In this document: piece by piece, positions 30,019 to 41,005 of the stretch
Numbering within the stretch: the first letter of the stretch is position 1
How the letters are laid out: each line of letters opens with the position of its first letter
Assembly: GCA_021847105.1 (NCBI GenBank)
Contig: JAJZUT010000001.1
Span: 396,618-460,617 of the forward strand
Origin: Pseudomonadota bacterium
Lineage (GTDB): Bacteria; Pseudomonadota; Gammaproteobacteria; Steroidobacterales; Steroidobacteraceae
Direction of reading: 5' to 3'
DNA: 64,000 nt
Made by a program: the position numbers and the translations under genes
The notes under the pieces: model-generated
Databases searched by the model: none
What the model was told of the DNA's origin: nothing
What the model saw: the letters and a program-made list of their open reading frames with translations, nothing else

Positions 30019-31362
30019 ATGAGAGCCTCGCTCGCTGCGCTGCTCGTCTTGTGCGCCGCGGGGATGGTGGCGGTGCCGGCAGCGGCGCGTCCCGTCACCG
30101 CCCCGGCCGCGGCGCCGACGGTGATCGGACTGCAACTGCGCGGGGCGATCGGGCCGGCGACCGCACGCTACATCGAGCGGGGTCTCGAGAAGGCGCGGAT
30201 GCGCGGAGCCCCCTTTGTCATCTTGCGCATCGACACACCCGGCGGTCTCGAGACCTCCATGCGCGGGATCATCAAGGCGATTCTGGCCGCGCCCATGCCG
30301 GTGGTCGGTTACGTAGCGCCGGCGGGGGCGCGGGCCGCGAGCGCCGGCACTTATATTCTCTATGCGTGTTCCGTGGCGGCGATGGCGCCGGCCACCAACG
30401 TCGGTGCGGCCACGCCGGTGTCGCTAGGCGGCTCAGAGCCGGCTCCGCCGACGGCGCACGACGGCGCCGCCGGGCCGCCGATGAGTGCCGAGCAACGCAA
30501 GATCCTGAACGACTCCATTGCCTATATCCGCGCGCTTGCCGAGCTGCGCGGGCGCAATGCCGCCTGGGCCGAGCAGGCGGTGCGTGGTGCGGCCAGCCTG
30601 CCGGCCGAGGAGGCGCTGCAGGCGCACGTGATCGATCTGATCGCCCCGGATCTGCCGAGCCTGCTCCGTCAGTTGAACGGCCGCACCGTCACGGTGCACG
30701 GCCATGCGCTGACGCTTGCCACGGCGGGGGTGGGGGTGCGCTGGATGCGCCCGGGCTGGCGGACGCGGTTGCTCGCGGACCTCACCAATCCCCTGATCGC
30801 CTATGGGTTGCTGCTGATCGGCATCTGGGGGTTGATCTTCGAGGGGTTCCACCCTGGCGGCGTGCTCCCCGGGGTGGTTGGGGTCGTGGCACTGCTGGTG
30901 GCGCTATTTGCGTTCCAGCTCCTGCCCACGGACTTCGCCGGACTCGCGCTGATCGGCGTCGGCTCGGCGCTGATGGGCGCGGAGTTCTTCTTCCCGACTT
31001 ACGGCTCGCTCGGCATCGGCGGGCTGATCGCCTTCGTGATCGGGTCGCTGGTTTTGTTCGACTCGGGAGTGCCCGGCATGCACATCAGCCGCGCGCTGAT
31101 CGGGGCCATCGCCTTCGTCGGCGGGCTGGTCATACTCGGGATCGTGTATCTTGGCACCCGGGCCTTGCGCCGCCCGCCGGCTACCGGAATTCAGGCCATG
31201 GTCGGGGCCATCGTGGCGGCGGATGAGGACATCCAGAGCAGCGGCCGGGTCCGCTACGGCGGGGAGTTGTGGCATGCGGTCGCCTCGCGCCCTCTGCAGC
31301 GGGGCCAGCGGGCACGCATCGTGAAAGTCGAGGGACTGCAGTTGTGGGTCGAGCCGCTGTAA
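30019..31362 (+). CDS. NfeD family membrane-bound serine protease
   Basis: Long-form NfeD proteins are membrane proteases that work with SPFH/stomatin partners in membrane quality control. The 447-residue protein has a signal peptide (MRASLAALLVLCAAGMVAVP), a ClpP-like protease domain with RIDTPGGLETSMRGI and the nucleophile region GARAASAGTYILYA, four to five hydrophobic segments between about residues 255 and 385, and a C-terminal OB-fold NfeD domain ending LQLWVEPL. The ATG at 30019 is chosen for the signal peptide. The slipin partner follows after 25 bp, the classical gene pair. Confidence 0.9.
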   Translation: MRASLAALLVLCAAGMVAVPAAARPVTAPAAAPTVIGLQLRGAIGPATARYIERGLEKARMRGAPFVILRIDTPGGLETSMRGIIKAILAAPMPVVGYVAPAGARAASAGTYILYACSVAAMAPATNVGAATPVSLGGSEPAPPTAHDGAAGPPMSAEQRKILNDSIAYIRALAELRGRNAAWAEQAVRGAASLPAEEALQAHVIDLIAPDLPSLLRQLNGRTVTVHGHALTLATAGVGVRWMRPGWRTRLLADLTNPLIAYGLLLIGIWGLIFEGFHPGGVLPGVVGVVALLVALFAFQLLPTDFAGLALIGVGSALMGAEFFFPTYGSLGIGGLIAFVIGSLVLFDSGVPGMHISRALIGAIAFVGGLVILGIVYLGTRALRRPPATGIQAMVGAIVAADEDIQSSGRVRYGGELWHAVASRPLQRGQRARIVKVEGLQLWVEPL

Positions 31363-31387
31363 GGCGCAGCGGCACCGGGAGGGTCAG

Positions 31388-32149
31388 ATGTCATATTTCC
31401 TCATCGTCGTCGTCGTGCTGGTCGCGCTGCTCGTGGTCAGCTCCGTGCGCGTATTGAACGAGTACGAACGTGCAGTCATGTTTACGCTCGGGCGTTTCAC
31501 CGGCATTCGCGGCCCCGGCGTCATCATCCTCTGGCCGGTGATCCAGCGCATGAACAAGGTGGACCTGCGGGTCATCGTGCTCAACGTGCCGAAGCAGGAC
31601 CTCATTACCCGCGACAACGTGTCGGTGAAAGTGAATGCAGTCGTCTACTTCCGCATCGTTGATCCGAGCAAGGCCATCATTCAGGTGGCCAACGTGTGGG
31701 AGGCTACCAGTCAGGTCGCACAGACCACGCTGCGTTCGGTGCTCGGTCAGCATGAGATGGATGATCTGCTTTCCCAGCGCAACAAGCTCAACGCCGACAT
31801 CCAGCAGATCCTTGATGAGAGCACCGAGGCATGGGGGATCAAAGTCGCGAACGTCGAGATCAAAGATGTCGATCTTGACGAGAGCATGGTGCGCGCCATG
31901 GCCCGCCAGGCCGAGGCCGAGCGCAACCGTCGGGCCAAGGTCATCAACGCCGAGGGCGAGCGCCAAGCGGCGCAGACGCTGGTCGAGGCCGCCAAGGCAC
32001 TCGCGCAGCAGTCGAGCGCGCTGCAGTTGCGTTATCTGCAAACTCTGGCCGACATCTCGCACGATCGCTCGCAGCTGATCGTGTTCCCGCTGCCGCTCGA
32101 TCTGCTCGGGCCGCTGTTGAACCGCGGCGCCCCGCCGCCGCAGGGCTGA
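31388..32149 (+). CDS. slipin (stomatin/SPFH-domain) protein
   Basis: A 253-residue stomatin-like protein anchored by one N-terminal membrane segment (FLIVVVVLVALLVVSS), followed by the SPFH domain with YERAVMFTLGRFTGIRGPG, QDLITRDNVSVKVNAVVYF and QTTLRSVLGQHEMDDLLS, then an alpha-helical, coiled-coil tail rich in Ala/Glu/Gln. It forms membrane-associated oligomers and is the predicted substrate or partner of the NfeD protease immediately upstream. GAGGG lies just before the ATG. Confidence 0.92.
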   Translation: MSYFLIVVVVLVALLVVSSVRVLNEYERAVMFTLGRFTGIRGPGVIILWPVIQRMNKVDLRVIVLNVPKQDLITRDNVSVKVNAVVYFRIVDPSKAIIQVANVWEATSQVAQTTLRSVLGQHEMDDLLSQRNKLNADIQQILDESTEAWGIKVANVEIKDVDLDESMVRAMARQAEAERNRRAKVINAEGERQAAQTLVEAAKALAQQSSALQLRYLQTLADISHDRSQLIVFPLPLDLLGPLLNRGAPPPQG

Positions 32150-32155
32150 GCGACG

Positions 32156-32575
32156 ATGGCCGAAGGTTCCTCCTATGGGCGGTTGGCCCTGGTCGCGGGC
32201 GCCGCGCTGCTGGCGCTCGCCACGGTTGCCGGCGCGATCGGCGCGCATGCGTTGCCGACGGACTGGTCCTCGCAGCAGGCGCACATTTACACGATCGCCG
32301 TGCGCTACCAGTTCTACCAGTCCCTCGGTTTGCTCGCGATGGGAGCGTGGTTGAGCACTCGCGATCCGCAGGTGCTGGCCGCGGCGCAGCAGCGCACGCT
32401 GCGCCGCTGTCAGCAGGCGACGCAATCGCTGCTCATCGGTATCGTGTTGTTTTCCGGCAGCCTGTATGCCTTGAGCCTGCAGGCGCCTCGCTGGGTGGGG
32501 TGGCTCACGCCGGCCGGCGGGGTGCTGATGATCGCCGCCTGGTCGGTGTTCGCCGTGGGCGTCTGGCGCAGCTGA
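32156..32575 (+). CDS. DUF423 family membrane protein
   Basis: A 139-residue integral membrane protein of the DUF423 (YgdD-like) family, function unknown. About four hydrophobic segments are visible, with the family runs ATVAGAIGAHAL, YRYQFYQSLGLLA-like sequence (here AVRYQFYQSLGLLAMG) and FSGSLYALSL. The start is only a few bases after the slipin stop and hrpB follows 9 bp after its stop, so it probably belongs to one plus-strand transcript with nfeD and slipin. Confidence 0.85.
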   Translation: MAEGSSYGRLALVAGAALLALATVAGAIGAHALPTDWSSQQAHIYTIAVRYQFYQSLGLLAMGAWLSTRDPQVLAAAQQRTLRRCQQATQSLLIGIVLFSGSLYALSLQAPRWVGWLTPAGGVLMIAAWSVFAVGVWRS

Positions 32576-32584
32576 GCGCGGACC

Positions 32585-35122
32585 ATGATGCGCCGATCCG
32601 GGCTGCCCATCGATGTGGCGCTGCCGGCGCTGCGGGCGGCCCTGGCCGCCCACCCCTCAGCGGTCCTGATCGCTCCCCCGGGCGCGGGCAAGAGCACGGT
32701 GGTGCCGCTTGCGCTGCTTGTCGAGCCCTGGGTCCGGGGCAGGCGAATCCTGATGTTGGAGCCGCGGCGACTGGCGGCCCGAGCCGTCGCCGAGCGCATG
32801 GCGCACACGCTCGGTGAGCCGGTCGGGCATACTGTTGGATACCGCATGCGGCGCGATACACGCGTCTCGAAAGAGACGCGCCTTGAGGTACTCACCGAGG
32901 GCGTGCTGACCCGCATGCTGCAGAGCGACCCGGCACTCGAGGGCGTCGCGGCGGTGCTGTTTGATGAGTTTCATGAACGCAGCCTGCAGGCCGATCTCGC
33001 GCTGGCACTGGCGCTCGATGCCCGAGAGGCGCTCGCCGGTGACCTGAAGATCCTGGTTATGTCCGCGACGCTAGAGGCTGACGGTATTGTCGCCTTGCTC
33101 GGCGCAGCGCCGCTCGTGCGGGCCGCGGGACGGATGTTTCCCGTGGAGAGCCGTTTTGCCGGCACCGGCGCCCCGCCCCTGCCGGAGGGCGCACCGCGCG
33201 GCAGCGCGAGCCCCGAGCAGCAGATGGCCCGTCTGGTCCTGCGGGCGCTTGAGGAGACACACGGCGATGTCCTGGTGTTCCTGCCGGGCGCGCGCGAGAT
33301 CCACCGCGTGGCGGCACTGCTCGCCGATGGCGCGGCCCCGGCGCGCATTCTGCCGCTGTACGGCGAGCTGTCGGCGGCGGCGCAGGATGCGGCCCTGACT
33401 CCCATTGCCGGCGTGCGTCGCATCGTGCTGGCGACCAACATTGCCGAGACCAGTCTGACGCTCGAGGGTGTGCGCGTCGTCGTCGATTCCGGCCTGGTGC
33501 GCCGCCAGCGATTCGATCCGCACACCGGTATGAGCCGTCTCGAGCTCGGGCGCATCTCTCGCGCCTCGGCCGAGCAGCGGCAGGGGCGCGCCGGTCGGCT
33601 TGAGGCGGGCGTGTGCTACCGGCTCTGGAGCGAGACGGCGCACCGCACGCTCGCCCCGTTCACCCCGCCCGAGATCCTCGAAGCGGATCTCGCGCCACTC
33701 GCGCTGGAGCTGGCCCGCTGGGGGACGCGCGATGCCACGGCGTTGCGCTGGCTCGATCCGCCGCCGGCGGCGCTGCTGGCGAGTGCGCGCGACCTGCTGG
33801 CGCGTCTGGGCGCGCTCGATGCCGCCGGACGAATCACCCCGCACGGCCAGGAAATGGTGCAGCTTCCGGTCCATCCGCGGCTCGCGCACATGCTGCTGCG
33901 TGCGCGCCAGCTCGGTGTACTGACACTGGCGGCCGATCTGGCCGCGCTGCTGTCAGAGCGTGATTTGCTGCGCGGCGCGGCGGGCGGCGGCGATGCCGAT
34001 ATCCGTACGCGGCTGGAGATCTTGCGGGGGGAGCAGGCCGGCAGCGAGGCAGGCCGAGCAGTGGTGCAGGCGGCGCGCGCTACGGCGCGCACGCTGATCC
34101 GCGATCTCGAGCGCGCCGCGCCGCCGGGCAACGGCGCTCGGCAGGCGGTTTCTCCGGGGGCGCTGCTGGCGCTAGCCTTTCCGGACCGCGTCGGTGCGTT
34201 GCGCCCAGGGGGTGAAGGCCGCTACACCCTCGCCAATGGACGTGGGGCCCTGTTCGCGCAGGCGCAAAGTCTCTCCCGCCAGGCGCTCATCGTCGCGGTG
34301 GACCTCGATGACCGTGAGCGAGATGCCCGGATCCTGCTCGCCGCGCCGCTCGAGCGCGAGGCGCTCGAGGCGGTCATGGGCGAGCAGTTGGTGTGGCGGG
34401 AGACTGTCGAATGGAGCCGGCGTGACGAGGCGGTGCTGGCGAGGCGGGAACGGCGGCTCGATCAGCTCATCCTGGAGACCCGGCCGCTCGGCGAGCTGCC
34501 CTCGGAGCGTGCCCTCGAGGCGATGCTGAGCGGCGTTCGCGACCTCGGCATCGGGGTGTTGCCCTGGAACCGCGACAGCCGGGATCTGCAAGCGCGGGTC
34601 GCGTTTGTTCGGCGGCTTGGCGCGCCATATGAGGCGTGGCCCGATTTGGCGGATGCAGCGCTCGCCGAGACGCTCGAGGAGTGGCTCGCCCCCTGGCTCG
34701 AGGGGATGAGCCGTCGCGAGCACCTCGCGCGAGTGCCGCTTGCCGAGGCATTGCGCGCGCGGTTGGGTTGGGCGCGCGAGCGCGAGCTCGATGCGCTTGC
34801 ACCCAGCCATCTCGCCGTGCCGAGCGGCTCGCGCGTCCGCATCGATTATCTCGATGACAGCGCACCGGCCGTTGCGGTGCGCTTGCAGGAGGTCTTTGGC
34901 CTCGCTGCGACGCCCCGGCTCGGCGGCGGTCGGGCGCCGGTGACGTTCAAACTACTCTCCCCGGCCCAGCGTCCCGTGCAGGTGACACGGGATCTGGAGG
35001 GTTTTTGGCAGCGTGGCTATGCCGAGGTGCGCAAGGATCTGCGCGGTCGCTACCCCAAGCACTACTGGCCGGAGGACCCGCTCACCGCCGAAGCCGTGCG
35101 GGGCGTGCGGCGGCGGCCCTGA
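32585..35122 (+). CDS. hrpB: ATP-dependent DEAH-box helicase HrpB
   Basis: HrpB is a DEAH/RHA-type ATP-dependent RNA helicase of Proteobacteria. The 845-residue protein shows motif I APPGAGKSTVV, motif Ia EPRRLAARAVAERMA, motif II in the form DEFHER, motif III MSATLE, motif IV LVFLPGAREI, motif V TNIAETSLTLEGV and motif VI QRQGRAGRLEAG, followed by the HA2 region and the C-terminal HrpB domain with APVTFKLLSPAQRP and YPKHYWPEDP. ATG at 32585 and 32588 are tandem starts. Its cellular targets are not well known. Confidence 0.93.
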   Translation: MMRRSGLPIDVALPALRAALAAHPSAVLIAPPGAGKSTVVPLALLVEPWVRGRRILMLEPRRLAARAVAERMAHTLGEPVGHTVGYRMRRDTRVSKETRLEVLTEGVLTRMLQSDPALEGVAAVLFDEFHERSLQADLALALALDAREALAGDLKILVMSATLEADGIVALLGAAPLVRAAGRMFPVESRFAGTGAPPLPEGAPRGSASPEQQMARLVLRALEETHGDVLVFLPGAREIHRVAALLADGAAPARILPLYGELSAAAQDAALTPIAGVRRIVLATNIAETSLTLEGVRVVVDSGLVRRQRFDPHTGMSRLELGRISRASAEQRQGRAGRLEAGVCYRLWSETAHRTLAPFTPPEILEADLAPLALELARWGTRDATALRWLDPPPAALLASARDLLARLGALDAAGRITPHGQEMVQLPVHPRLAHMLLRARQLGVLTLAADLAALLSERDLLRGAAGGGDADIRTRLEILRGEQAGSEAGRAVVQAARATARTLIRDLERAAPPGNGARQAVSPGALLALAFPDRVGALRPGGEGRYTLANGRGALFAQAQSLSRQALIVAVDLDDRERDARILLAAPLEREALEAVMGEQLVWRETVEWSRRDEAVLARRERRLDQLILETRPLGELPSERALEAMLSGVRDLGIGVLPWNRDSRDLQARVAFVRRLGAPYEAWPDLADAALAETLEEWLAPWLEGMSRREHLARVPLAEALRARLGWARERELDALAPSHLAVPSGSRVRIDYLDDSAPAVAVRLQEVFGLAATPRLGGGRAPVTFKLLSPAQRPVQVTRDLEGFWQRGYAEVRKDLRGRYPKHYWPEDPLTAEAVRGVRRRP

Positions 35123-35178
35123 GCCGGTACACTTCACGGCCAACATCCCCCAGCCGTGCACAGCTCAGCCAGGGACAC

Positions 35179-35928
35179 ATGACGACACAGAGAGCCGAGG
35201 CCGCCGCCGAGCCGGCCATCGACATCCGTTTCGGACAGGTTGGTCTGATCCAGGTGCTTATCTGGACGACCGATCCGGGCGCTATTCTGGATGAGCTGAC
35301 CGGCCGCGTGGCCACAGCGCCGAAATTCTTCCAGCGCACCGCTGTCGCGCTGGATGTGGGGCCGCTTGGCCGGGAGCCCTCGGTCGAGGAGATGCGCGCC
35401 GTGCTTGATGCGGTACGGCGCGCCGGGATGTGCCCGGTGGGGCTGGCGAGCGGTGCGGTTGCAGCGCAGGCGTTGAGCCTACCGCTCGATCTGCCGCTGC
35501 TGCCGCCGTTTCGCGAGTTTCATCCGCCGGCCGAGGCGGTGGGGCGCGCGGTGCGGCACGTCGAGCCGGCGCCGGTGCAAGCCGAGCCGGCCGGCATGCC
35601 GACAGTGGTGCACACACACCCGGTGCGCTCCGGACAGCGTGCCTATGCGCGTGCCGGGGATCTGGTGGTCACCGCCATGGTCGGTGCCGGGGCAGAGGTG
35701 ATCGCAGACGGCTGCGTGCACGTGTACGGCGCATTGCGCGGGCGGGCGGTGGCCGGCGCGCGGGGTGATACCTCAGCGCGCGTGTTCTGCCAGGAATTTC
35801 ACGCGGAGCTGGTGTCGATCGCCGGCGTGTTTCGCGTTTTCGAGACGTTGCCGCCGGAGCTCGCGGGCAAACCCGTGCAGGCGTGGCTGGATGGCGACGA
35901 CTTGCGTTTCGAGCGGCTGGGCGCTTGA
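35179..35928 (+). CDS. minC: septum site-determining protein MinC
   Basis: MinC inhibits FtsZ polymerisation away from midcell, recruited to the membrane by MinD. The 249-residue protein has an N-terminal MinC_N domain beginning IDIRFGQVGLIQVLIWT, a Pro-rich linker, and a C-terminal beta-helix domain recognised by VRSGQRAYARAGDLVVTAMV, ADGCVHVYGALRGRAVAG and FCQEFHAELVSIAGVF. The ATG at 35179 has AGGGA a few bases upstream. It opens the minC-minD-minE operon. Confidence 0.95.
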   Translation: MTTQRAEAAAEPAIDIRFGQVGLIQVLIWTTDPGAILDELTGRVATAPKFFQRTAVALDVGPLGREPSVEEMRAVLDAVRRAGMCPVGLASGAVAAQALSLPLDLPLLPPFREFHPPAEAVGRAVRHVEPAPVQAEPAGMPTVVHTHPVRSGQRAYARAGDLVVTAMVGAGAEVIADGCVHVYGALRGRAVAGARGDTSARVFCQEFHAELVSIAGVFRVFETLPPELAGKPVQAWLDGDDLRFERLGA

Positions 35929-35967
35929 GTGTGCCCGGCGCAGCGAACCCTATTCGAGGAGTGACCT

Positions 35968-36780
35968 TTGACTGAAATTATCGTGGTGACCTCTGGCAAG
36001 GGCGGGGTCGGCAAGACCACCACCTCCGCCAGCATGGCCTGCGGACTGGCCCGTCGCGGCAAGCGCGTCGCGGTCATCGACTTCGATATCGGCCTGCGCA
36101 ACCTCGACCTCATCATGGGGTGCGAGCGGCGCGTGGTATACGACTTCGTGAATGTGATCAACGGCGACTGCACGCTCAAACAGGCGCTGATCAAGGACAA
36201 GCGTCTTGAGACGCTGCACGTGCTCGCCGCTTCGCAGACGCGCGACAAGGACGCGCTCACCGAGGAGGGCGTGCGCCGGGTGCTCGATGAGCTGATCGCC
36301 GAAGCATTCGACTACGTGATCTGCGACTCGCCTGCCGGCATCGAGAAGGGTGCGCACCTGGCGATGTACTTCGCCGACCGCGCCGTGGTCGTGGTCAACC
36401 CCGAGGTTTCCTCGGTGCGCGACTCGGATCGCATTCTCGGCTTGCTCGCGAGCAAGACCCAGCGTTCAAGCAACGGCAACGGCGGCGTGAAAGAGCATCT
36501 GCTGCTCACCCGGTACAATCCGCGGCGCGTGGCGAGCGGAGAAATGATGAGCGTCGGGGACGTGAAGGAGATCCTCGGGCTCGACGTGATCGGCGTGATA
36601 CCGGAGTCTCCCGATGTGCTCGCCGCCTCCAACGCCGGTGTGCCGGTGATTCTCAACGAGGAGAGCGACGCTGCGGCCGCCTACGGCGACGCGGTGTCCC
36701 GTCTGCTCGGCGAAGAGCTGCCGCTCAGGTTCCTCGAAGAGCCCAAGCGCGGATTCTTCGCGCGTCTGTTCGGAGGCTGA
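35968..36780 (+). CDS. minD: septum site-determining ATPase MinD
   Basis: MinD is the membrane-binding ATPase of the division-site system; it recruits MinC and is released by MinE. The 270-residue product carries the deviant Walker [11 protein letters not shown] at its N-terminus, [21 protein letters not shown], the Walker B region ICDSPAGIE, and a C-terminal amphipathic membrane-targeting helix ending [11 protein letters not shown]. Translation must begin at a TTG (35968) because no ATG or GTG is in frame before MinD similarity starts; a strong GAGGAG box lies about seven bases upstream. Confidence 0.96.
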   Translation: MTEIIVVTSGKGGVGKTTTSASMACGLARRGKRVAVIDFDIGLRNLDLIMGCERRVVYDFVNVINGDCTLKQALIKDKRLETLHVLAASQTRDKDALTEEGVRRVLDELIAEAFDYVICDSPAGIEKGAHLAMYFADRAVVVVNPEVSSVRDSDRILGLLASKTQRSSNGNGGVKEHLLLTRYNPRRVASGEMMSVGDVKEILGLDVIGVIPESPDVLAASNAGVPVILNEESDAAAAYGDAVSRLLGEELPLRFLEEPKRGFFARLFGG

Positions 36781-36781
36781 A

Positions 36782-37039
36782 ATGGGTCTGTTGGCATTGT
36801 TCCGCAGCAAGCCCAACTCGGCGAGTATCGCCAAGGAGCGCTTGCGCATCATCGTGGCGCAGGAGCGCGGCGGGCGCGGTGGCCCGGACTATCTGCCTCT
36901 GCTGCGCCGTGAGCTGCTGCAGGTGATCCACAAGTACGTCAACGTGGATCCCGAAGCGGTGCAGATCAACCTCGAGCGCGAGGCCGGACACGAAGTGCTC
37001 GAATTCAGCGTGGCGCTGCCGGAGAAGCCTGGGGAGTAG
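36782..37039 (+). CDS. minE: cell division topological specificity factor MinE
   Basis: MinE drives MinCD oscillation by stimulating MinD ATPase. The 85-residue protein starts [21 protein letters not shown], the membrane-binding and anti-MinCD helix, followed by [19 protein letters not shown] and the dimerisation domain with [26 protein letters not shown] lies just before the ATG, and the start is one base after the minD stop. Confidence 0.96.
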   Translation: MGLLALFRSKPNSASIAKERLRIIVAQERGGRGGPDYLPLLRRELLQVIHKYVNVDPEAVQINLEREAGHEVLEFSVALPEKPGE

Positions 37040-37091
37040 GGGCTGCGCCGGATCGCGTCGTGCCGAACGGTGGGCGTGAGGCGGGGGGAGC

Positions 37092-37724
37092 ATGAAGCTG
37101 TATGACTGCAAGACGGCCCCCTCGGCGCGGCGCGTGCGTATCTTTCTGGCCGAGAAGGGTCTTGCGCCGCCTCGGATCGAGGTGAATCTGCGCGGCGGGG
37201 AGCAGCTCGAGCCGGCATTCCGGGCGATCAATCCCTACTGCACGGTGCCGGTCCTTGAGCTCGATGACGGGACGCGGCTGTGTTCGACGGCCGCGATCTG
37301 GCGCTATCTGGAGGCCACCTACCCGGAACCTGCGCTGATGGGACGCAGCGCGCGCGAGCAGGCCCGGATCGCCGACCTGCAGTGGCATATCGAGCATGAG
37401 GGCTTCACGGCGGTGGCCGAATGCTTCCGCAACGCGGTGCCCGGCATGAAGGATCGGGCGCTGACTGGCCCGTTGGCGTACGCACAGATCCCCGCGCTCG
37501 CCGAGCGTGGCCGACGCCGCGCCGTGGCATTTCTGGCCGCGCTGGAATCCATGGCGGTGGCAGCCGGTCCTTATCTGTGCGGCGCGCATTTCAGCGTGGC
37601 CGACATCGATGCGCTGGTCGTCATCGATTTTGCCTCCCGGTTGCATCTTGAGCTGCCTGCCGAGGCGGCGGCCACCCGCCGCTGGTATGCCGAGGTGAGC
37701 GCGCGGCCGAGCGTGAGCGCCTGA
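37092..37724 (+). CDS. glutathione S-transferase family protein
   Basis: A 210-residue glutathione transferase. The N-terminal thioredoxin-like domain begins MKLYDCKTAPSARRVRIFLAE and has the cis-proline glutathione-binding stretch NPYCTVPVLELDDG with the following SxA region (CSTAAIWRYLE). The C-terminal helical domain contains HFSVADIDALVVIDFA, the N-capping box. The ATG at 37092 follows GGGGGAG. The substrate and class are not determined. It is convergent with edd. Confidence 0.87.
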   Translation: MKLYDCKTAPSARRVRIFLAEKGLAPPRIEVNLRGGEQLEPAFRAINPYCTVPVLELDDGTRLCSTAAIWRYLEATYPEPALMGRSAREQARIADLQWHIEHEGFTAVAECFRNAVPGMKDRALTGPLAYAQIPALAERGRRRAVAFLAALESMAVAAGPYLCGAHFSVADIDALVVIDFASRLHLELPAEAAATRRWYAEVSARPSVSA

Positions 37725-37757
37725 GACGAAGCGGCGGCGTCCCGCGGCTTACGGCGC

Positions 37758-39581
<1,824 letters not shown>

Positions 39582-39588
39582 GGGCGGG

Positions 39589-39864
39589 TCAGTCCTCGGT
39601 GGGGGGCGTGTAGCCCTCGGGCCGGGTCGCGCCGGCTCCAAAGAAGTACTTCTCCATTTCGCCCTCGAGGAATTTGCGCGCCTTGGGCTCGATCGGACTC
39701 AGGCGGTACTCGTTGATCAGCATGATCTGATGCTGGACCCAGCGCCCCCAGGCCTCGCGCGAGACGTGCTCGAATATGCGCTGACCGAGCGGACCGGGAT
39801 AGGGCGGGCGGTCGAGGCCGGGTGCCTCGCGCTTGAGCATCACACACTGCACCATTCGGGACAC
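39589..39864 (-). CDS. yggX: oxidative damage protection / Fe(II) trafficking protein YggX
   Basis: YggX protects Fe-S proteins and is linked to iron trafficking. The 91-residue protein matches the family length. The GTG at 39864 is chosen because [18 protein letters not shown] aligns with the usual MSRTVxCxxLxKEAEGLD start. Other family runs are [21 protein letters not shown] and a C-terminal PEGYTPP. It follows mutY after 25 bp, the arrangement conserved in enterobacteria, and edd starts 7 bp after its stop. Confidence 0.93.
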   Translation of the reverse strand: MSRMVQCVMLKREAPGLDRPPYPGPLGQRIFEHVSREAWGRWVQHQIMLINEYRLSPIEPKARKFLEGEMEKYFFGAGATRPEGYTPPTED

Positions 39865-39889
39865 GGCGTTCTCCGTACTGAACGTTGAC

Positions 39890-41005
39890 TCATTCAAAAA
39901 GTTGACTCTGGACCGGCGCCGATGCCAGGCGTTGCAGGAATCGCTGGATCGGGGCCGGAAGGCCAAGCGCGCCAGGCGCGCCGGTGGGGTACCACGCGAG
40001 CCGCGCCGGATCCGGCGGGCCGTCATAGTCCGAACAATGGGCCAGAAGCGGCGTAATGACAAGATCGAAATGCGTGAAAGCGTGCTCGATGGCCTCAAGC
40101 GGATGCGCCGACTCGGCCGCGCCGAACACGCGCCCGAGGTAGGCCTGCGCTCCGGCCGCGCTTTCGAACTCCGGCAGACACCACAGCCCTCCCCAGATGC
40201 CTCGCTCGGGCCGGCGCTCGAGCAGTACGGCTCCGTCGGCGCGCCGTGCGGCGAGCATGAAGACGCGCCGCAACGGACGCTCAGGGCGGCGCTTGGGGGC
40301 GGGCAGCTCATGCTGTCGGCCGGTGCTGCGAGCATGACACGTCAAGGTGAGCGGACAGCGCTCGCAGGCCGGATTACGACGGGTGCAGAGGGTTGCGCCG
40401 AGGTCCATGATGGCTTGCGTGTAGACATCGGTCTGCTGGGCCGGGGTGCACGCTTCGGACAGCGCCCAGAGCCGCGCGAGGGTGTCGCGCTGTCCCGGGT
40501 CGCCTTCGACGCCGAAATGCCGGGCCAACACCCGCCGGACGTTGCCATCGAGGATGGGCCAACGCTCGCCACGCGCCAGGGCCAGGATGGCGCCGGCCGT
40601 TGAGCGGCCGATGCCGGGCAGCGCGGCGACGGCAGCGAATTCGCGGGGAAAGCGGCCGGCATGCTCATCGCGAATCCGGATCGCGGCGCGGTGCAGATTG
40701 CGGGCGCGGGCGTAATATCCCAACCCTGCCCACAGGCTCAGCACGGCATCGAGCGGAGCGTCGGCAAGCGTCTGGACGTCGGGGAACCGCTGCAGGAACC
40801 GCTCGTAATAGGCAATCACCGTGCTCACCTGCGTTTGCTGCAGCATGATCTCCGATACCCACACGCGGTAGCAGTTGCGATCGCGCTGCCAGGGCAGATC
40901 GTGCCGTCCGCAGCGTCCATGCCATTCAATGAGTGCACGTGCGAAGTGCGTGTTGGCCTTCGAGGTGTCGGATTCGGTCGACACAGCCGATCGCCGGCGG
41001 TTCAC
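39890..41005 (-). CDS. mutY: A/G-specific adenine glycosylase
   Basis: MutY removes adenine mispaired with 8-oxoguanine. The protein (about 371 residues from GTG 41005, 364 from GTG 40984) contains LPWQRDRNCYRVWVSEIMLQ, the helix-hairpin-helix LPGIGRSTAGAI, the catalytic aspartate in PILDGNVRRVLAR, the four-cysteine iron-sulphur loop CTRRNPACERCPLTLTC, and a C-terminal NUDIX-like domain with LPAPKRRPERPLRRVFML. The GTG at 41005 overlaps the asmA stop by 4 bp and is preferred on coupling. A much longer upstream open frame is antisense-type shadow of asmA. Confidence 0.92.
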   Translation of the reverse strand: MNRRRSAVSTESDTSKANTHFARALIEWHGRCGRHDLPWQRDRNCYRVWVSEIMLQQTQVSTVIAYYERFLQRFPDVQTLADAPLDAVLSLWAGLGYYARARNLHRAAIRIRDEHAGRFPREFAAVAALPGIGRSTAGAILALARGERWPILDGNVRRVLARHFGVEGDPGQRDTLARLWALSEACTPAQQTDVYTQAIMDLGATLCTRRNPACERCPLTLTCHARSTGRQHELPAPKRRPERPLRRVFMLAARRADGAVLLERRPERGIWGGLWCLPEFESAAGAQAYLGRVFGAAESAHPLEAIEHAFTHFDLVITPLLAHCSDYDGPPDPARLAWYPTGAPGALGLPAPIQRFLQRLASAPVQSQLFE